Positions 53,599 to 62,320 of a stretch of DNA of 64,000 nucleotides are shown in pieces. The notes under the pieces are model-generated. The model ran no database searches, was not told where the DNA came from, and saw only the letters and a list, made by a program, of their open reading frames with translations. The DNA lies in assembly GCF_019145495.1 (NCBI RefSeq), contig NZ_JAHSTU010000002.1:124001-188000 (forward strand), written 5' to 3'. A program made the translations under genes and the position numbers. Each line of letters starts with the position of its first letter. The first letter of the stretch is position 1. The DNA is from Pseudomonas azerbaijanoccidentalis. Lineage in GTDB: Bacteria > Pseudomonadota > Gammaproteobacteria > Pseudomonadales > Pseudomonadaceae.

Positions 53599-54525
53599 TC
53601 AGGAGGGCACTGGGTGCAGGTCGCAGTTGCGTCCGGCCTTGGCCAGTTGGCCAGGCACTTCGTGGCCCAGCAGCGTTGGCAATCCTCGGGATAGCTTGAG
53701 CAGCAGCGGCAGATCGATACCGGTGGGAATGCCGATTTCATCGCACAGGTTGACCAGGTCTTCGGTGCAGATGTTGCCCGAAGCCCCGGGTGCGAAAGGA
53801 CAACCGCCGAGGCCGCCGAGCGCCGCGTCGAAACGCCGTGCGCCAGCCTCGTAGGCGGCCAGCACATTGCACAGGCCGAGGCCTCGGGTGTTGTGGAAAT
53901 GCAGGGTCAAATCCGCCGGCGACACCCGCTGCAAAACACGGCGCACCAAACGATCGACCTGTCGCGGGTTGGCCATGCCGGTGGTGTCGGCCAGGGTGAT
54001 GCCCTGGATGCCGAGTTCCTGATAGGCCTCGACGATCTGCAGCACCCGGTCTTCATCAATCTTGCCTTCGAACGGGCAGCCGAAGGTTGTAGCGATGCTG
54101 GCATTGAGTCGCACTTTCGTTTCGCCAACGAACTGCACGATTTCGCCAAACGCGGCCAAGGAGTCTTCGCAGCGCATGCGCATGTTCGCCAGGTTGTGCG
54201 TCTGGCTGGCGGACATCACCAGGTTCAGCTCATCGGCGCTACAGGCCAGTGCCCGTTGCGCGCCCTTGAGGTTGGGGATCAACGCGACATAGATCACCCC
54301 CGGTTGCCGGGCGATGCCTTTGAACACCAGCTCACCGTCGCGCAGCGCCGGAATGGCCTTGGGCGACACGAACGAACCGGCTTCGATGCGGCTGAATCCT
54401 GCCAATGACAGTTGATTGATCAGGGCGATTTTATCGACGGTTTCGACCCACGTCGGTTCGATCTGCAGGCCGTCGCGCGGGGACACTTCCTGAACGATCA
54501 GGCGCTCGGAATAATCAGTGATCAT
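53599..54525 (-). CDS. Hydroxymethylglutaryl-CoA lyase-family enzyme
   Basis: A 308-residue TIM-barrel lyase. The start IVQEVSPRDGLQIE has the metal-binding Asp-Gly; LHFHNTRGLGL carries two metal-ligand His; GGCPFAPGASGNICTEDL holds the catalytic Cys in the C-terminal loop. HMG-CoA gives acetyl-CoA and acetoacetate, but paralogs cleave other 3-hydroxy-3-methyl acyl-CoAs. The start ATG overlaps the CoA-transferase stop (ATGA). Confidence 0.9.
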   Translation of the reverse strand: MITDYSERLIVQEVSPRDGLQIEPTWVETVDKIALINQLSLAGFSRIEAGSFVSPKAIPALRDGELVFKGIARQPGVIYVALIPNLKGAQRALACSADELNLVMSASQTHNLANMRMRCEDSLAAFGEIVQFVGETKVRLNASIATTFGCPFEGKIDEDRVLQIVEAYQELGIQGITLADTTGMANPRQVDRLVRRVLQRVSPADLTLHFHNTRGLGLCNVLAAYEAGARRFDAALGGLGGCPFAPGASGNICTEDLVNLCDEIGIPTGIDLPLLLKLSRGLPTLLGHEVPGQLAKAGRNCDLHPVPS

Positions 54526-55715
54526 TGCACCACTCCTTCAGTTTTCAGGCGTTGGATGTCCGCAACGGTCAGGCCCAGTTGCGCGAGGACGCTGTCGGTG
54601 TGTTGGCCCAAACCGGGGCCGGACCAATTCACGCCGCCGGGGGTTTCCGAGAGTTTCGGTACGATGCCCGGCATCTTTACCGTGGCGCCGCCCGGCAGTT
54701 CGGCGTTGAGCAGCATGTCCCGCGCTTGATAGTGCGGATCGGCAACGATGTCGGCCACCGAATAAATGCGCCCGGCCGGGACTTCGGCGGCTTCCAGCGC
54801 GGCCAGCACTTCGTCGATCGGCAGGCTGCTGGTCCAGTGGGTGATGGCCGCGTCGAGCAATCCGCTCTTGGCGGCACGCCCGTCGTTATGGGCGAACTCA
54901 GGCGCGTCGGCCAGATCGCGGCGACCGATGGTTTCCATCAGGCGTTTGTAGATCGGGTCGCTGTTGCCGGCGATCACCACGTAGGCGCCATCCGCCGTGA
55001 GGTAGGTATTGGACGGTGCGATGCCCGGCAAGGCGCCGCCGCTGCGTTCACGCACATGGCCGAGCATGTCGTATTCCGGTACCAGGCTTTCCATGACGTT
55101 GAACACGCTTTCGGCCAACGACACATCGACGATTTGCCCGCCGCCCTGCCCGGTCTTGACCCGCAGCAGCGACATCAGCGCACCGATCACCGCGTGCAGC
55201 GACGCCAGCGAATCACCAAGGCTCACGCCGACCCGCGCCGGTGGCGAACCGGGGGTGCCAGTGGTGTAGCGAATCCCGCCCATGGCCTCGCCGATGGCGC
55301 CGAAACCCGGACGGTCGCGGTAGGGGCCGGTCTGGCCATAACCGGAAATCCGCACCAACGTCAGGTTGGGATTGAGGGCGTGCAACACGTCCCAGCCGAG
55401 GCCGAGTTTTTCCAGGCCGCCGGGGCGCAGGTTTTCGATCAGCACGTCGGCGCTGGTTGCCAATTGCTTGACCAGTTCGATGCCTTCGGGGGATTTGAGG
55501 TTCAGCGCCAACGACTTCTTGTTGCGCGATTGCAAGTACCACCACAGCGAAGTGCCTTCGTGCAGCTTGCGCCATTTGCGCAGGGGATCGCCCTGCCCCA
55601 TGGCTTCGATCTTGATCACTTCGGCGCCGAACTCGGCGAGCATGCGCGCGGCAAATGGCGCAGCGATCAGCGTGCCGATCTCGATCACTTTGATTGCACT
55701 CAAGGGGGCAGTCAT
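54522..55715 (-). CDS. CaiB/BaiF (class III) CoA-transferase
   Basis: A 397-residue CoA-transferase. The start LSAIKVIEIGTLIAAPFAARMLAEFGAEVIKIE and NKKSLALNLKSPEG are family hallmarks; the likely catalytic Asp lies in GGQIVDVSLAESVF. It would activate a dicarboxylic acid as its CoA thioester for the lyase. Gene order LysR, CoA-transferase, lyase, MFS on one strand suggests a dedicated pathway. The substrate is not established. Confidence 0.9.
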   Translation of the reverse strand: MTAPLSAIKVIEIGTLIAAPFAARMLAEFGAEVIKIEAMGQGDPLRKWRKLHEGTSLWWYLQSRNKKSLALNLKSPEGIELVKQLATSADVLIENLRPGGLEKLGLGWDVLHALNPNLTLVRISGYGQTGPYRDRPGFGAIGEAMGGIRYTTGTPGSPPARVGVSLGDSLASLHAVIGALMSLLRVKTGQGGGQIVDVSLAESVFNVMESLVPEYDMLGHVRERSGGALPGIAPSNTYLTADGAYVVIAGNSDPIYKRLMETIGRRDLADAPEFAHNDGRAAKSGLLDAAITHWTSSLPIDEVLAALEAAEVPAGRIYSVADIVADPHYQARDMLLNAELPGGATVKMPGIVPKLSETPGGVNWSGPGLGQHTDSVLAQLGLTVADIQRLKTEGVVQ

Positions 55716-55850
55716 CGCGGGGTACCTCTAGTTGTTCTTGGAATTGAGGCCAAGGCTAGAGGACCGGGGACCAAGGAATCCAACCTTCAGTTGGCAACGA
55801 GCGTTCGCGAAATGCGAACGCCCGCGGAGATCGTGGGACCTTCAAACCGC

Positions 55851-55943
55851 CATCGCGGGCAAGCCCGCTCCCACAAGGATCTTCGGTGTTCGCACAATTT
55901 GCGCTTCACATTGCCCACTGTGGGAGCGGGCTTGCCCGCGATG
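55851..55943. repeat. REP doublet (GTGGGAGCGGGCTTGCCCGCGATG type)
   Basis: CATCGCGGGCAAGCCCGCTC and the perfect complement, about 43 bases apart, between LysR and the CoA-transferase gene. Confidence 0.93.
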
Positions 55944-55968
55944 GGGCCCATGCTACCAGCCAGGATCT

Positions 55969-56877
55969 TTAGAAAGACCCACGCAAATGCTCAAACAACA
56001 TCCGGCTCACCGGCGACAGCAACGCCTCATCGCGCACTACCACGATCAAGGCGCGATCCGACCAGTCGTCGGTCAACGGCACCGCCGTCAGCCCCAGTGC
56101 CCGACCGAACAATTCATAAGCCCGCTGCGGCAGCACGCCGATGCCCATGTTGGCCTGGACCATGCGGCACATGGCATCAAATCCCGGCACATGGATGCGA
56201 ACCCGTAACAGTTTGCCGGCCTCACGCGCCGCCGCGTGGGTGCGCATGTTGATCGAACTGGCGGCGTGCAGGCCGACGTAATCGCTGCCCAGCGTATCGG
56301 CGAACGCCAGGCTTGAACGATTCGCCAACGGATGATGCGCAGGCATCAGCACCACCAGTTTGTCCTGTCGATACAACACGCTGTGCAAGCCTTTGATGTC
56401 GCTGTCGATGGAGCAGATCCCAAGGTCGGCCACGCCATCCAGAACCCCTTGAATCACCCCGGCGCTGGGCCGTTCTTCCAGATCGGTCTTGACCTGCGGG
56501 TGGCGCTCGGAAAAGTCCCGCAGGTCTTCCGGCAGGAACTGAATGATCGCTGACAGGTTGGCGAGCATCCGCACATAGCCGCGCACCCCGTGGCTGTGCT
56601 CGCCCAACTCCAGGCCCATTTTCTCGACGTTGAACAGCATTTGCCGGGCATGATGCAGCAAGGTCTCGCCGGCTGGCGTCAACGTCATGCCTTTGGCCTG
56701 ACGCACGAACAGGCTGATCCCCAAGGCTTCCTCCAACTCCATTAAACGCTTGCTCGCCGCCGACACGGCAATCGCTTCGCGCGCGGCGGCACGGGTCAGC
56801 GTGCCCTCTTCGTGAACGGCGACAAACAGTTGCAAGGTGATGAGGTCGAGGCGGCGGATCAGGCTTTTCTGCAGCAT
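55969..56877 (-). CDS. LysR-family transcriptional regulator
   Basis: A 302-residue LysR protein. HTH about residues 10-66 (LTRAAAREAIAVSAASKRLMELEEALG), then an effector domain. It lies upstream of the CoA-transferase/lyase/MFS genes on the same strand (253 bases) and probably controls them. Its start region is divergent from the DUF4917 gene. Confidence 0.9.
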   Translation of the reverse strand: MLQKSLIRRLDLITLQLFVAVHEEGTLTRAAAREAIAVSAASKRLMELEEALGISLFVRQAKGMTLTPAGETLLHHARQMLFNVEKMGLELGEHSHGVRGYVRMLANLSAIIQFLPEDLRDFSERHPQVKTDLEERPSAGVIQGVLDGVADLGICSIDSDIKGLHSVLYRQDKLVVLMPAHHPLANRSSLAFADTLGSDYVGLHAASSINMRTHAAAREAGKLLRVRIHVPGFDAMCRMVQANMGIGVLPQRAYELFGRALGLTAVPLTDDWSDRALIVVVRDEALLSPVSRMLFEHLRGSF

Positions 56878-57022
56878 CTGGGGCTCGGTGAGGTGGGTTC
56901 GGACGAAGTCGCAGCATAGCGTTCTTCGCCCGCGCTGTACCCGGTCAGAACACGCAGGCTCAGCGTCCGGTCGTGATAAAGTCGCCGCCCATCAGACCTT
57001 TTGCCGTGAGACGAACAACGCA

Positions 57023-58042
57023 ATGAGCGATTTCCAGGATGTCGATGCCCAACTTGAAGACTGGAGCGCCCTGCGCGCCAGCGCTGCGTTCGGCGGCCTG
57101 CTGGTAGGCAATGGCGCCAGCCGTGCGGTGTGGGACGATTTCGGCTACGACTCGCTGTTCGAAAACGCCCGTACCGTCGAAGAAAAACCGCTGAGCCCCT
57201 CCGAGTTGAGTGTGTTCGAGGCGATGCAAACCCGCAGCTTCGAGCAGGTGTTGAGCGCGCTGAAAACCACCAGCCGTGTGAACAAGGCGTTGGCCGTCAG
57301 TTCCGCCGCGCCGCGCAATCGTTACTACGCGATCAAGGAAGCGCTGATCAACACCGTGCACGCGGTGCACATTCCCTGGCGGTTGGTGGTGCCATCGACG
57401 CTGGCAACGATCAACCAGGAGTTGGCCAGCTATCGCACGGTGTTCACCACCAATTACGACTTGATCAATTATTGGGCGTTGCAGCACCAGCCCGAGGCGA
57501 TCACCGATCTGTTCCAGGGCGCCGAACCCGCTTTCGACCTGAGCACCACGGCCACCGACAAAACCCGCCTGCTGTACCTGCACGGTGGCCTGCACCTGGT
57601 GCGCAACCAGGACGGCACGGCGCGCAAGCTGATGTCGACCGAGGGCACGTTGCTCGGTAATTTCGCCATCAACAACACGATCAAGACCCTCGACGACGTA
57701 CCGCTGTTCGTCAACGAAGGGCCGAGTGCAGACAAGCTCAAGACCATCCGCAGCTCGGATTACCTGTCGTTCTGCTATCAGCAGTTACTCGGCCATACCG
57801 ACGGTTTGTGCATTTTCGGGCATGCGCTGGCTGAGCAAGACAATCACATCATCCATGCCTTGCGTATGGCCAAACCGAAAGTGCTGGCGATCTCGATTTA
57901 CCCGCGCAGCAAGGCGTTCATCCAGCATCAGAAGCGGCATTACGCGAAGGTGTTTGAGGGAACGGGTGTGGAATTGCGGTTCTTTGATTCGAAGACGCAT
58001 GCATTGGGCAGCCCGAAGCTGACGGTTCCAGTCGAGGTTTAG
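57023..58042 (+). CDS. SIR2-like DUF4917 protein
   Basis: A 339-residue protein with the SIR2-like NAD-binding layout: LLVGNGASRAVW near residue 25, VFTTNYDLINYW near 140, LLYLHGGLHL near 180 and the C-terminal CIFGHALAEQDNHIIHAL. These match the DUF4917 family as I know it. Relatives of the SIR2 clan include NADases of antiphage systems, but no partner helicase, TIR or nuclease gene is adjacent here. ATG 57023 is chosen; the frame extends upstream without support. Function unknown. Confidence 0.8.
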   Translation: MSDFQDVDAQLEDWSALRASAAFGGLLVGNGASRAVWDDFGYDSLFENARTVEEKPLSPSELSVFEAMQTRSFEQVLSALKTTSRVNKALAVSSAAPRNRYYAIKEALINTVHAVHIPWRLVVPSTLATINQELASYRTVFTTNYDLINYWALQHQPEAITDLFQGAEPAFDLSTTATDKTRLLYLHGGLHLVRNQDGTARKLMSTEGTLLGNFAINNTIKTLDDVPLFVNEGPSADKLKTIRSSDYLSFCYQQLLGHTDGLCIFGHALAEQDNHIIHALRMAKPKVLAISIYPRSKAFIQHQKRHYAKVFEGTGVELRFFDSKTHALGSPKLTVPVEV

Positions 58043-58051
58043 ATCAAGATC

Positions 58052-58118
58052 AAAAGCTCGCAGCCTTCGGCAGCTCCTACATAGATCGGTGTAGGAGCTG
58101 CCGAAGGCTGCGATCTTT
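58052..58118. repeat. REP doublet (CGCAGCCTTCGGCAGCTCC type)
   Basis: AAAAGCTCGCAGCCTTCGGC and inverted copy ending GATCTTT, about 14 bases apart, between convergent genes. Confidence 0.87.
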
Positions 58119-58126
58119 AGCGGGGG

Positions 58127-58669
58127 TCATTCCTCGGCGCTGTGCACCACCACCAGCAACTGCGCCTGCACCTCGCCCACCGAGCGGATCCGGTGCGGCT
58201 TCTGTGAGTTGAAGTGCAACGCATCACCGCGGTTGAGCAGCACCCGCTCACTGACGAAATCGACCTCCACCTGCCCTTCGTGGACAAACAGAAACTCCTC
58301 GCCCAGGTGTTCCTTGAAGGTCTTGTCGGTAAATTCCGCCGGCGGATAAGTGATGAACGGCAACAGGCTGCGTTCACTCACTTGGTGGGCCAGTACCGCG
58401 TACCCCTGATTGTGCTCGCTGGTGCCCAATGGTTGCCGTTCGTGGCTGCGCACCAGGCTGTAGCTGTCGAGGCTGACGTTGTCTTCGCTGAACAACTCCT
58501 CGACTTTCACGTTCAACGCCTTGGCCAGTTTCAACGCAGCCGCAATCGACGGCGTATTGAGCCCGCGTTCGACTTTCGACAGATAACTCTTGGTCATGCC
58601 GGATTTTTCCGCCAAAGCCTCAAGGGTCACGCCAAGTTTTTTTCTCAATAATTTCAAACGGATAGACAT
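58127..58669 (-). CDS. XRE-family regulator with cupin domain
   Basis: A 180-residue regulator: HTH_3 domain (residues 5-60, LGVTLEALAEKSGMTKSYLSKVERGLNTPSI) and C-terminal cupin (about 105-175, HLGEEFLFVHEGQVEVDF...LNRGDALHFNSQKPHRI), the PuuR/small-ligand-sensing type. It is divergent from the aldolase/DapA-like pair, with perfect palindromes between them, so it likely represses these genes until a metabolite binds. Confidence 0.92.
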   Translation of the reverse strand: MSIRLKLLRKKLGVTLEALAEKSGMTKSYLSKVERGLNTPSIAAALKLAKALNVKVEELFSEDNVSLDSYSLVRSHERQPLGTSEHNQGYAVLAHQVSERSLLPFITYPPAEFTDKTFKEHLGEEFLFVHEGQVEVDFVSERVLLNRGDALHFNSQKPHRIRSVGEVQAQLLVVVHSAEE

Positions 58670-58714
58670 GTGGAGCGATTAATCCATCAAGAAGGTGACG
58701 AATTGTCCTTGCTC

Positions 58715-58731
58715 ATGACACAAGGTGTCAT
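58715..58731. promoter_or_regulatory. Palindromic operator ATGACAC-AAG-GTGTCAT
   Basis: A perfect 7-bp inverted repeat with a 3-base centre, 46 bases from the regulator start and 49 from the aldolase start. A weaker GTCAT-CTGC-ATGAC lies at 58746-58759. Both are good candidates for the XRE-cupin regulator. Confidence 0.7.
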
Positions 58732-58779
58732 ATAGCATCTTTCGTGTCATCTGCATGACTAGCCAAAGAGGACACCGAT

Positions 58780-59562
58780 ATGGCCAAGACATTAGCACTG
58801 CCCAAAGATCAACTGGTCAAGCAAGCGCTCAGCCAGATGCAAAATACCCTGGCGGATAATACGTGGACCGACCGGCAAAAGCTGGCCCTGACTTGCCGCA
58901 TTCTGTTCGAGAACGGTCATGATTCCGGCCTGGCCGGGCAAATCACCGCCCGAGGCCCGCAACCGGGCACTTACTACACTCAACAACTGGGCCTGGGTTT
59001 CGACGAAATCACCGCGGGCAATCTGTTGCTGGTCAACGAAGACCTGGAAGTGCTCGAAGGCCACGGCATGCCAAATCCGGCCAACCGTTTCCACAGCTGG
59101 GTGTACCGCGCCCGGCCGGATGTGAACTGCATCATTCACACCCACCCGACCCATATCGCGGCGTTGTCGATGCTCGAAGTGCCGTTGCAGATTTCCCACA
59201 TGGACCTCTGCCCGCTCTACGACGACTGTGCGTTTCTCGAAGGCTGGCCGGGCGTGCCGGTGGGTAACGAAGAAGGCGATTTGATTGCCGGAGCGCTGGG
59301 CGACAAACGCGCGGTGCTGCTTTCCCACCACGGCCAGCTGTCCACCGGCGCCACCATCGAGGAGGCCTGTGTGATCGCCCAACTGATCGAGCGTGCCGCC
59401 AAATTGCAGCTGCTGGCGATGAGTGCCGGAACGATCAAACCGATCATCCCCGAGCTGGGCCGTGAAGCGCACGACTGGATTGCCCGGCCGAAACGCCACG
59501 CTGCCGCGTTCAACTATTACGCGCGGCAGAACCTGCGCCAGCACGCCGATTGCCTGAACTGA
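58780..59562 (+). CDS. Class II aldolase/adducin family protein
   Basis: A 260-residue metal-dependent aldolase. Zinc ligands appear in IIHTHPTHIAAL (HxH) and VLLSHHGQLSTG; FHSWVYRARPDVN precedes the first. The family contains fuculose/ribulose-phosphate epimerases and aldolases, also ketodeoxy-acid lyases; the specificity is unknown. It is followed by a DapA-like gene 29 bases on and lies divergent from the XRE regulator. Confidence 0.88.
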   Translation: MAKTLALPKDQLVKQALSQMQNTLADNTWTDRQKLALTCRILFENGHDSGLAGQITARGPQPGTYYTQQLGLGFDEITAGNLLLVNEDLEVLEGHGMPNPANRFHSWVYRARPDVNCIIHTHPTHIAALSMLEVPLQISHMDLCPLYDDCAFLEGWPGVPVGNEEGDLIAGALGDKRAVLLSHHGQLSTGATIEEACVIAQLIERAAKLQLLAMSAGTIKPIIPELGREAHDWIARPKRHAAAFNYYARQNLRQHADCLN

Positions 59563-59591
59563 CCACTGACCTTTTTCGAAGGAGAGACACC

Positions 59592-60479
59592 ATGTCCACC
59601 ACCACCATTCACGGCATCATCGGCTACACCATCACCCCGTTCACCGCCACTGGCGAAGGCGTTGACCTGGACGCGCTCGGGCGCTCCATCGACCGTTTGA
59701 TCGACGGCGGCGTGCACTCCATCGCCCCACTGGGCAGCACCGGCGAAGGCGCTTACCTGAGCGATGCCGAGTGGGACCAGGTCGCCGAATTCAGCATCAA
59801 GCATGTGGCCAAACGCGTGCCGACCATCGTCAGCGTGTCCGACCTGACCACCGCCAAAGCGGTGCGCCGCGCACGCTTCGCCGAGGCCCACGGCGCTGAC
59901 GTGGTGATGGTACTGCCGACGTCCTACTGGAAACTCAGCGAAGCGGAAATCCTCGCGCACTACCGCGCCATCGGCGACAGCATCGGTGTGCCGATCATGC
60001 TCTACAACAACCCGGCCACCAGCGGCACCGACATGTCGGTGGACCTGATCCTGCGCATCGTCAACGGCGTGGAAAACGTGACCATGGTCAAGGAGAGCAC
60101 CGGCGACATCCAGCGCATGCATCAACTGCAACGCTTGGGCGAAGGCCGGGTGCCGTTCTACAACGGCTGCAACCCGCTGGCGCTGGAAGCCTTCGCGGCC
60201 GGAGCCAAAGGTTGGTGCACGGCGGCGCCGAACTTGATCCCGCAGCTCAATCTGGATTTGTACAAAGCGGTGCTGGCCAATGATCTGGGCAAGGCGCGCG
60301 AGTTGTTTTACCGCCAGTTGCCGTTGCTGGACTTCATCCTCAAGGGTGGTTTGCCGGCGACGATCAAGGCGGGCTTGCGGGCGACCGATCTGGAAGTTGG
60401 GGATCCGCGGCTGCCGGTGTTCCCGCTGAGCGAGGCCGGTTGTGAACAACTGCAAGGGTTGCTCAAAACCCTACGTTGA
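59592..60479 (+). CDS. DapA/NAL superfamily aldolase
   Basis: A 295-residue Schiff-base lyase of the dihydrodipicolinate synthase/N-acetylneuraminate lyase superfamily: IAPLGSTGEGAYL (substrate carboxylate), IMLYNNPATSG (catalytic Tyr), NVTMVKESTGDIQRM (Schiff-base Lys). dapA itself is at 7492-8370, so this copy is catabolic or side-specific. ATG 59592 follows GGAGAG. Confidence 0.9.
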   Translation: MSTTTIHGIIGYTITPFTATGEGVDLDALGRSIDRLIDGGVHSIAPLGSTGEGAYLSDAEWDQVAEFSIKHVAKRVPTIVSVSDLTTAKAVRRARFAEAHGADVVMVLPTSYWKLSEAEILAHYRAIGDSIGVPIMLYNNPATSGTDMSVDLILRIVNGVENVTMVKESTGDIQRMHQLQRLGEGRVPFYNGCNPLALEAFAAGAKGWCTAAPNLIPQLNLDLYKAVLANDLGKARELFYRQLPLLDFILKGGLPATIKAGLRATDLEVGDPRLPVFPLSEAGCEQLQGLLKTLR

Positions 60480-60502
60480 TCTGCCACCCTGCACAGCCCT
60501 TT

Positions 60503-60592
60503 TGTAGGAGCTGGCTTGCCAGCGATAGTGTCATGTCAGACGACACCATCGTTGGATGTGCCGGACCCATCGCTGGCAAGCCAGCTCCCACA
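60503..60592. repeat. REP doublet (GTAGGAGCTGGCTTGCCAGCGAT type)
   Basis: TGTAGGAGCTGGCTTGCCAG and the inverted CATCGCTGGCAAGCCAGCTC about 44 bases apart, between the DapA-like gene and the YegP gene. Confidence 0.9.
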
Positions 60593-60608
60593 GGGGATGT
60601 GTCGGGGT

Positions 60609-60953
60609 TCAAAGCACCGGCAAGGTCTTGTCCTTGATCACTTTGCTCGGGCCGTTGGCCTTCACGCTGGCGATGCCTTTGTCCATGGCAGCGTCGGAGG
60701 AATAGGACTCGCTGCTGCCAATGATCTCGTGGTTACCGGCCTTGAGGTTGAAGTAAGGATGGCCGTCCTTGGTGCTTTTTTTCTCGTAGCGCTCATCCAG
60801 CGGGCTGTTGGCCTGGACCGACGCGATGCCTTTGTCGGCTGCGGCGCGGGTGGTGTACAGCTCGCTGGTCAGAATGGTTTCGGCGTTCGCCGCCTTCAGC
60901 ACAAACCTGAACTGACCGCTGCTGCTTTTACTCACTTCGTACCATCCGGACAT
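60609..60953 (-). CDS. YegP-family protein, two DUF1508 repeats
   Basis: A 114-residue protein with two tandem YegP repeats: MSGWYEVSKSSSGQFRFVLKAANAETILTSELY and YEKKSTKDGHPYFNLKAGNHEIIGSSESY, each followed by a Met/Ala helix with KGIASVKANG. Function of the family is unknown. ATG 60953 has AAGGAG 7 bases upstream. A single-repeat relative lies at 4181. Confidence 0.92.
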   Translation of the reverse strand: MSGWYEVSKSSSGQFRFVLKAANAETILTSELYTTRAAADKGIASVQANSPLDERYEKKSTKDGHPYFNLKAGNHEIIGSSESYSSDAAMDKGIASVKANGPSKVIKDKTLPVL

Positions 60954-61034
60954 GCTGTTTCTCCTTGGCGATTGAGAGGTTGCGCGCTTCAGAGTAAAGA
61001 CCAAGCCGGGATTTCTGTCGCCTGAACTGGCCCT

Positions 61035-61106
61035 ATCGCCAGCAGGCTGGCTCCCACATTGGACTGATGTACACAATCAACTGTGGGAGCCAGCCTGCTG
61101 GCGATG
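61035..61106. repeat. REP doublet (GTGGGAGCCAGCCTGCTGGCGAT type)
   Basis: ATCGCCAGCAGGCTGGCTCC and complement about 25 bases apart, upstream of the YegP gene and after the RHH gene. Confidence 0.9.
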
Positions 61107-61129
61107 GGGCCAATAAGCACGCCGCAAAC

Positions 61130-61435
61130 CTACTTGACTGAACGCTTCACCACCGACAGTTCCGGAGACGCCACCCGCCGCTGACTCAAATAGCGCGTAC
61201 AACTCACCCGCAAGAACGAGGCGAAGTTCACCACCTCGCCGCGGTAGTCCATCACCTCTTCGTACAGCTTGGCGATCAACTGGTTGGTGGTCATGCCGTC
61301 GACCTCGGCGATTTCGCTGAGGATGTCCCAGAACTGGTTTTCCAGGCGCAACGTGGTGACCACCCCACAGATGCGCAGCGAGCGGGAGCGCGACTCGTAA
61401 AGAATCGGGTCGGCCTTCACATAAAGCTCGCACAT
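61130..61435 (-). CDS. Ribbon-helix-helix domain protein
   Basis: A 101-residue protein. The core SRSLRICGVVTTLRLENQFWDILSEIAEVDGMTTNQLIAKLYEEV is the RHH_4 domain (PF13467 type), often near arylsulfate sulfotransferase or DJ-1 genes. It may bind DNA. ATG 61435 is chosen over a frame open upstream across the DJ-1 gene. Only 14 bases separate it from the DJ-1-like gene. Confidence 0.8.
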   Translation of the reverse strand: MCELYVKADPILYESRSRSLRICGVVTTLRLENQFWDILSEIAEVDGMTTNQLIAKLYEEVMDYRGEVVNFASFLRVSCTRYLSQRRVASPELSVVKRSVK

Positions 61436-61449
61436 GGACAGGTTCCTCG

Positions 61450-62031
61450 TTACAGGGTGATTTTGGTGCCCAGCAAACCGAGGAAACCGGCGAGCCAGCT
61501 CGGGTGCGCAGGCCAGGCCGGTGCCGTCGCCAGATTGCCTTGAACATGGCCGTCCGTCACCGGGATATCGATAAACGTACCGCCCGCCAGGCGCACTTCC
61601 GGGGCGCAGGCCGGGTAAGCGCTGCATTCGCGACCTTCGAGAACCCCGGCCGCCGCCAGCAATTGCGCGCCGTGGCACACAGCGGCAATCGGTTTGCCGG
61701 CCTTGTCGAATGCGCGCACCAGTTCCAGGACTTTTTCATTCAGGCGCAGGTATTCCGGCGCACGACCGCCCGGGATCAGCACCGCGTCGTAATCTGCTGC
61801 TTTGACCTTGGCAAAATCGAAGTTCAGGGCGAACAGGTGACCGGGTTTTTCGCTGTAGGTCTGGTCGCCTTCGAAGTCATGGATCGCCGTGCGGACAGTC
61901 TGGCCAGCGGTTTTGTCCGGGCAAACGGCGTGCACCGTATGACCGACCATCAGCAGCGCCTGAAACGGCACCATCACTTCGTAGTCTTCGACGTAATCGC
62001 CGACCAGCATCAGAATTTTTTTAGCGGCCAT
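61450..62031 (-). CDS. DJ-1/PfpI family protein
   Basis: A 193-residue cytosolic protein. The nucleophile Cys is in [10 protein letters not shown] (about residue 111) and the acid Glu in VEDYEVM (about 17); [18 protein letters not shown] is the family core. Members are glyoxalases, deglycases, chaperones or proteases; not resolvable. ATG 62031 has AGGAG upstream. Operon with the RHH gene. Confidence 0.92.
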   Translation of the reverse strand: MAAKKILMLVGDYVEDYEVMVPFQALLMVGHTVHAVCPDKTAGQTVRTAIHDFEGDQTYSEKPGHLFALNFDFAKVKAADYDAVLIPGGRAPEYLRLNEKVLELVRAFDKAGKPIAAVCHGAQLLAAAGVLEGRECSAYPACAPEVRLAGGTFIDIPVTDGHVQGNLATAPAWPAHPSWLAGFLGLLGTKITL

Positions 62032-62120
62032 GGGGAGGACTCCTCTGGAGAATGCTTGGGAGTATTGAAGGTAGTCCGATTCCGGCGGGTCGGGTAACAA
62101 CCGGCTACTACGGTAAATCA

Positions 62121-62201
62121 CCTGTAGGAGCTGTCGAGTGAAACGAGGCTGCGATCTCTTAAAAACAGAATCAAAAGATCGCAGCCTTCGGCAGCTCCTA
62201 C
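62121..62201. repeat. REP doublet (GATCGCAGCC type, one degenerate arm)
   Basis: CCTGTAGGAGCTGTCGAGTG (degenerate) and GATCGCAGCCTTCGGCAGCTCC inverted, between the DJ-1 gene and the divergent EamA gene. Confidence 0.8.
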
Positions 62202-62320
62202 GTTGGGGGCTTCGCTCCCAACTGTACGGATAACTCTGCACCTAGCTGTAACAGCGGAAAACCCACGGTTTATGGCTAGATGAAGCCTTACTTCCATCAC
62301 CCAACATTCTGGTTGCCATC

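Noticed and set aside
54525..56252. A 575-codon plus-strand open frame
   Set aside because: Shadow of the CoA-transferase and REP region; its composition is non-protein-like and it runs through REP sequence.
52095..58042. Genomic island or prophage around the SIR2-like gene
   Set aside because: No integrase, att repeats, phage genes or obvious GC shift were seen.
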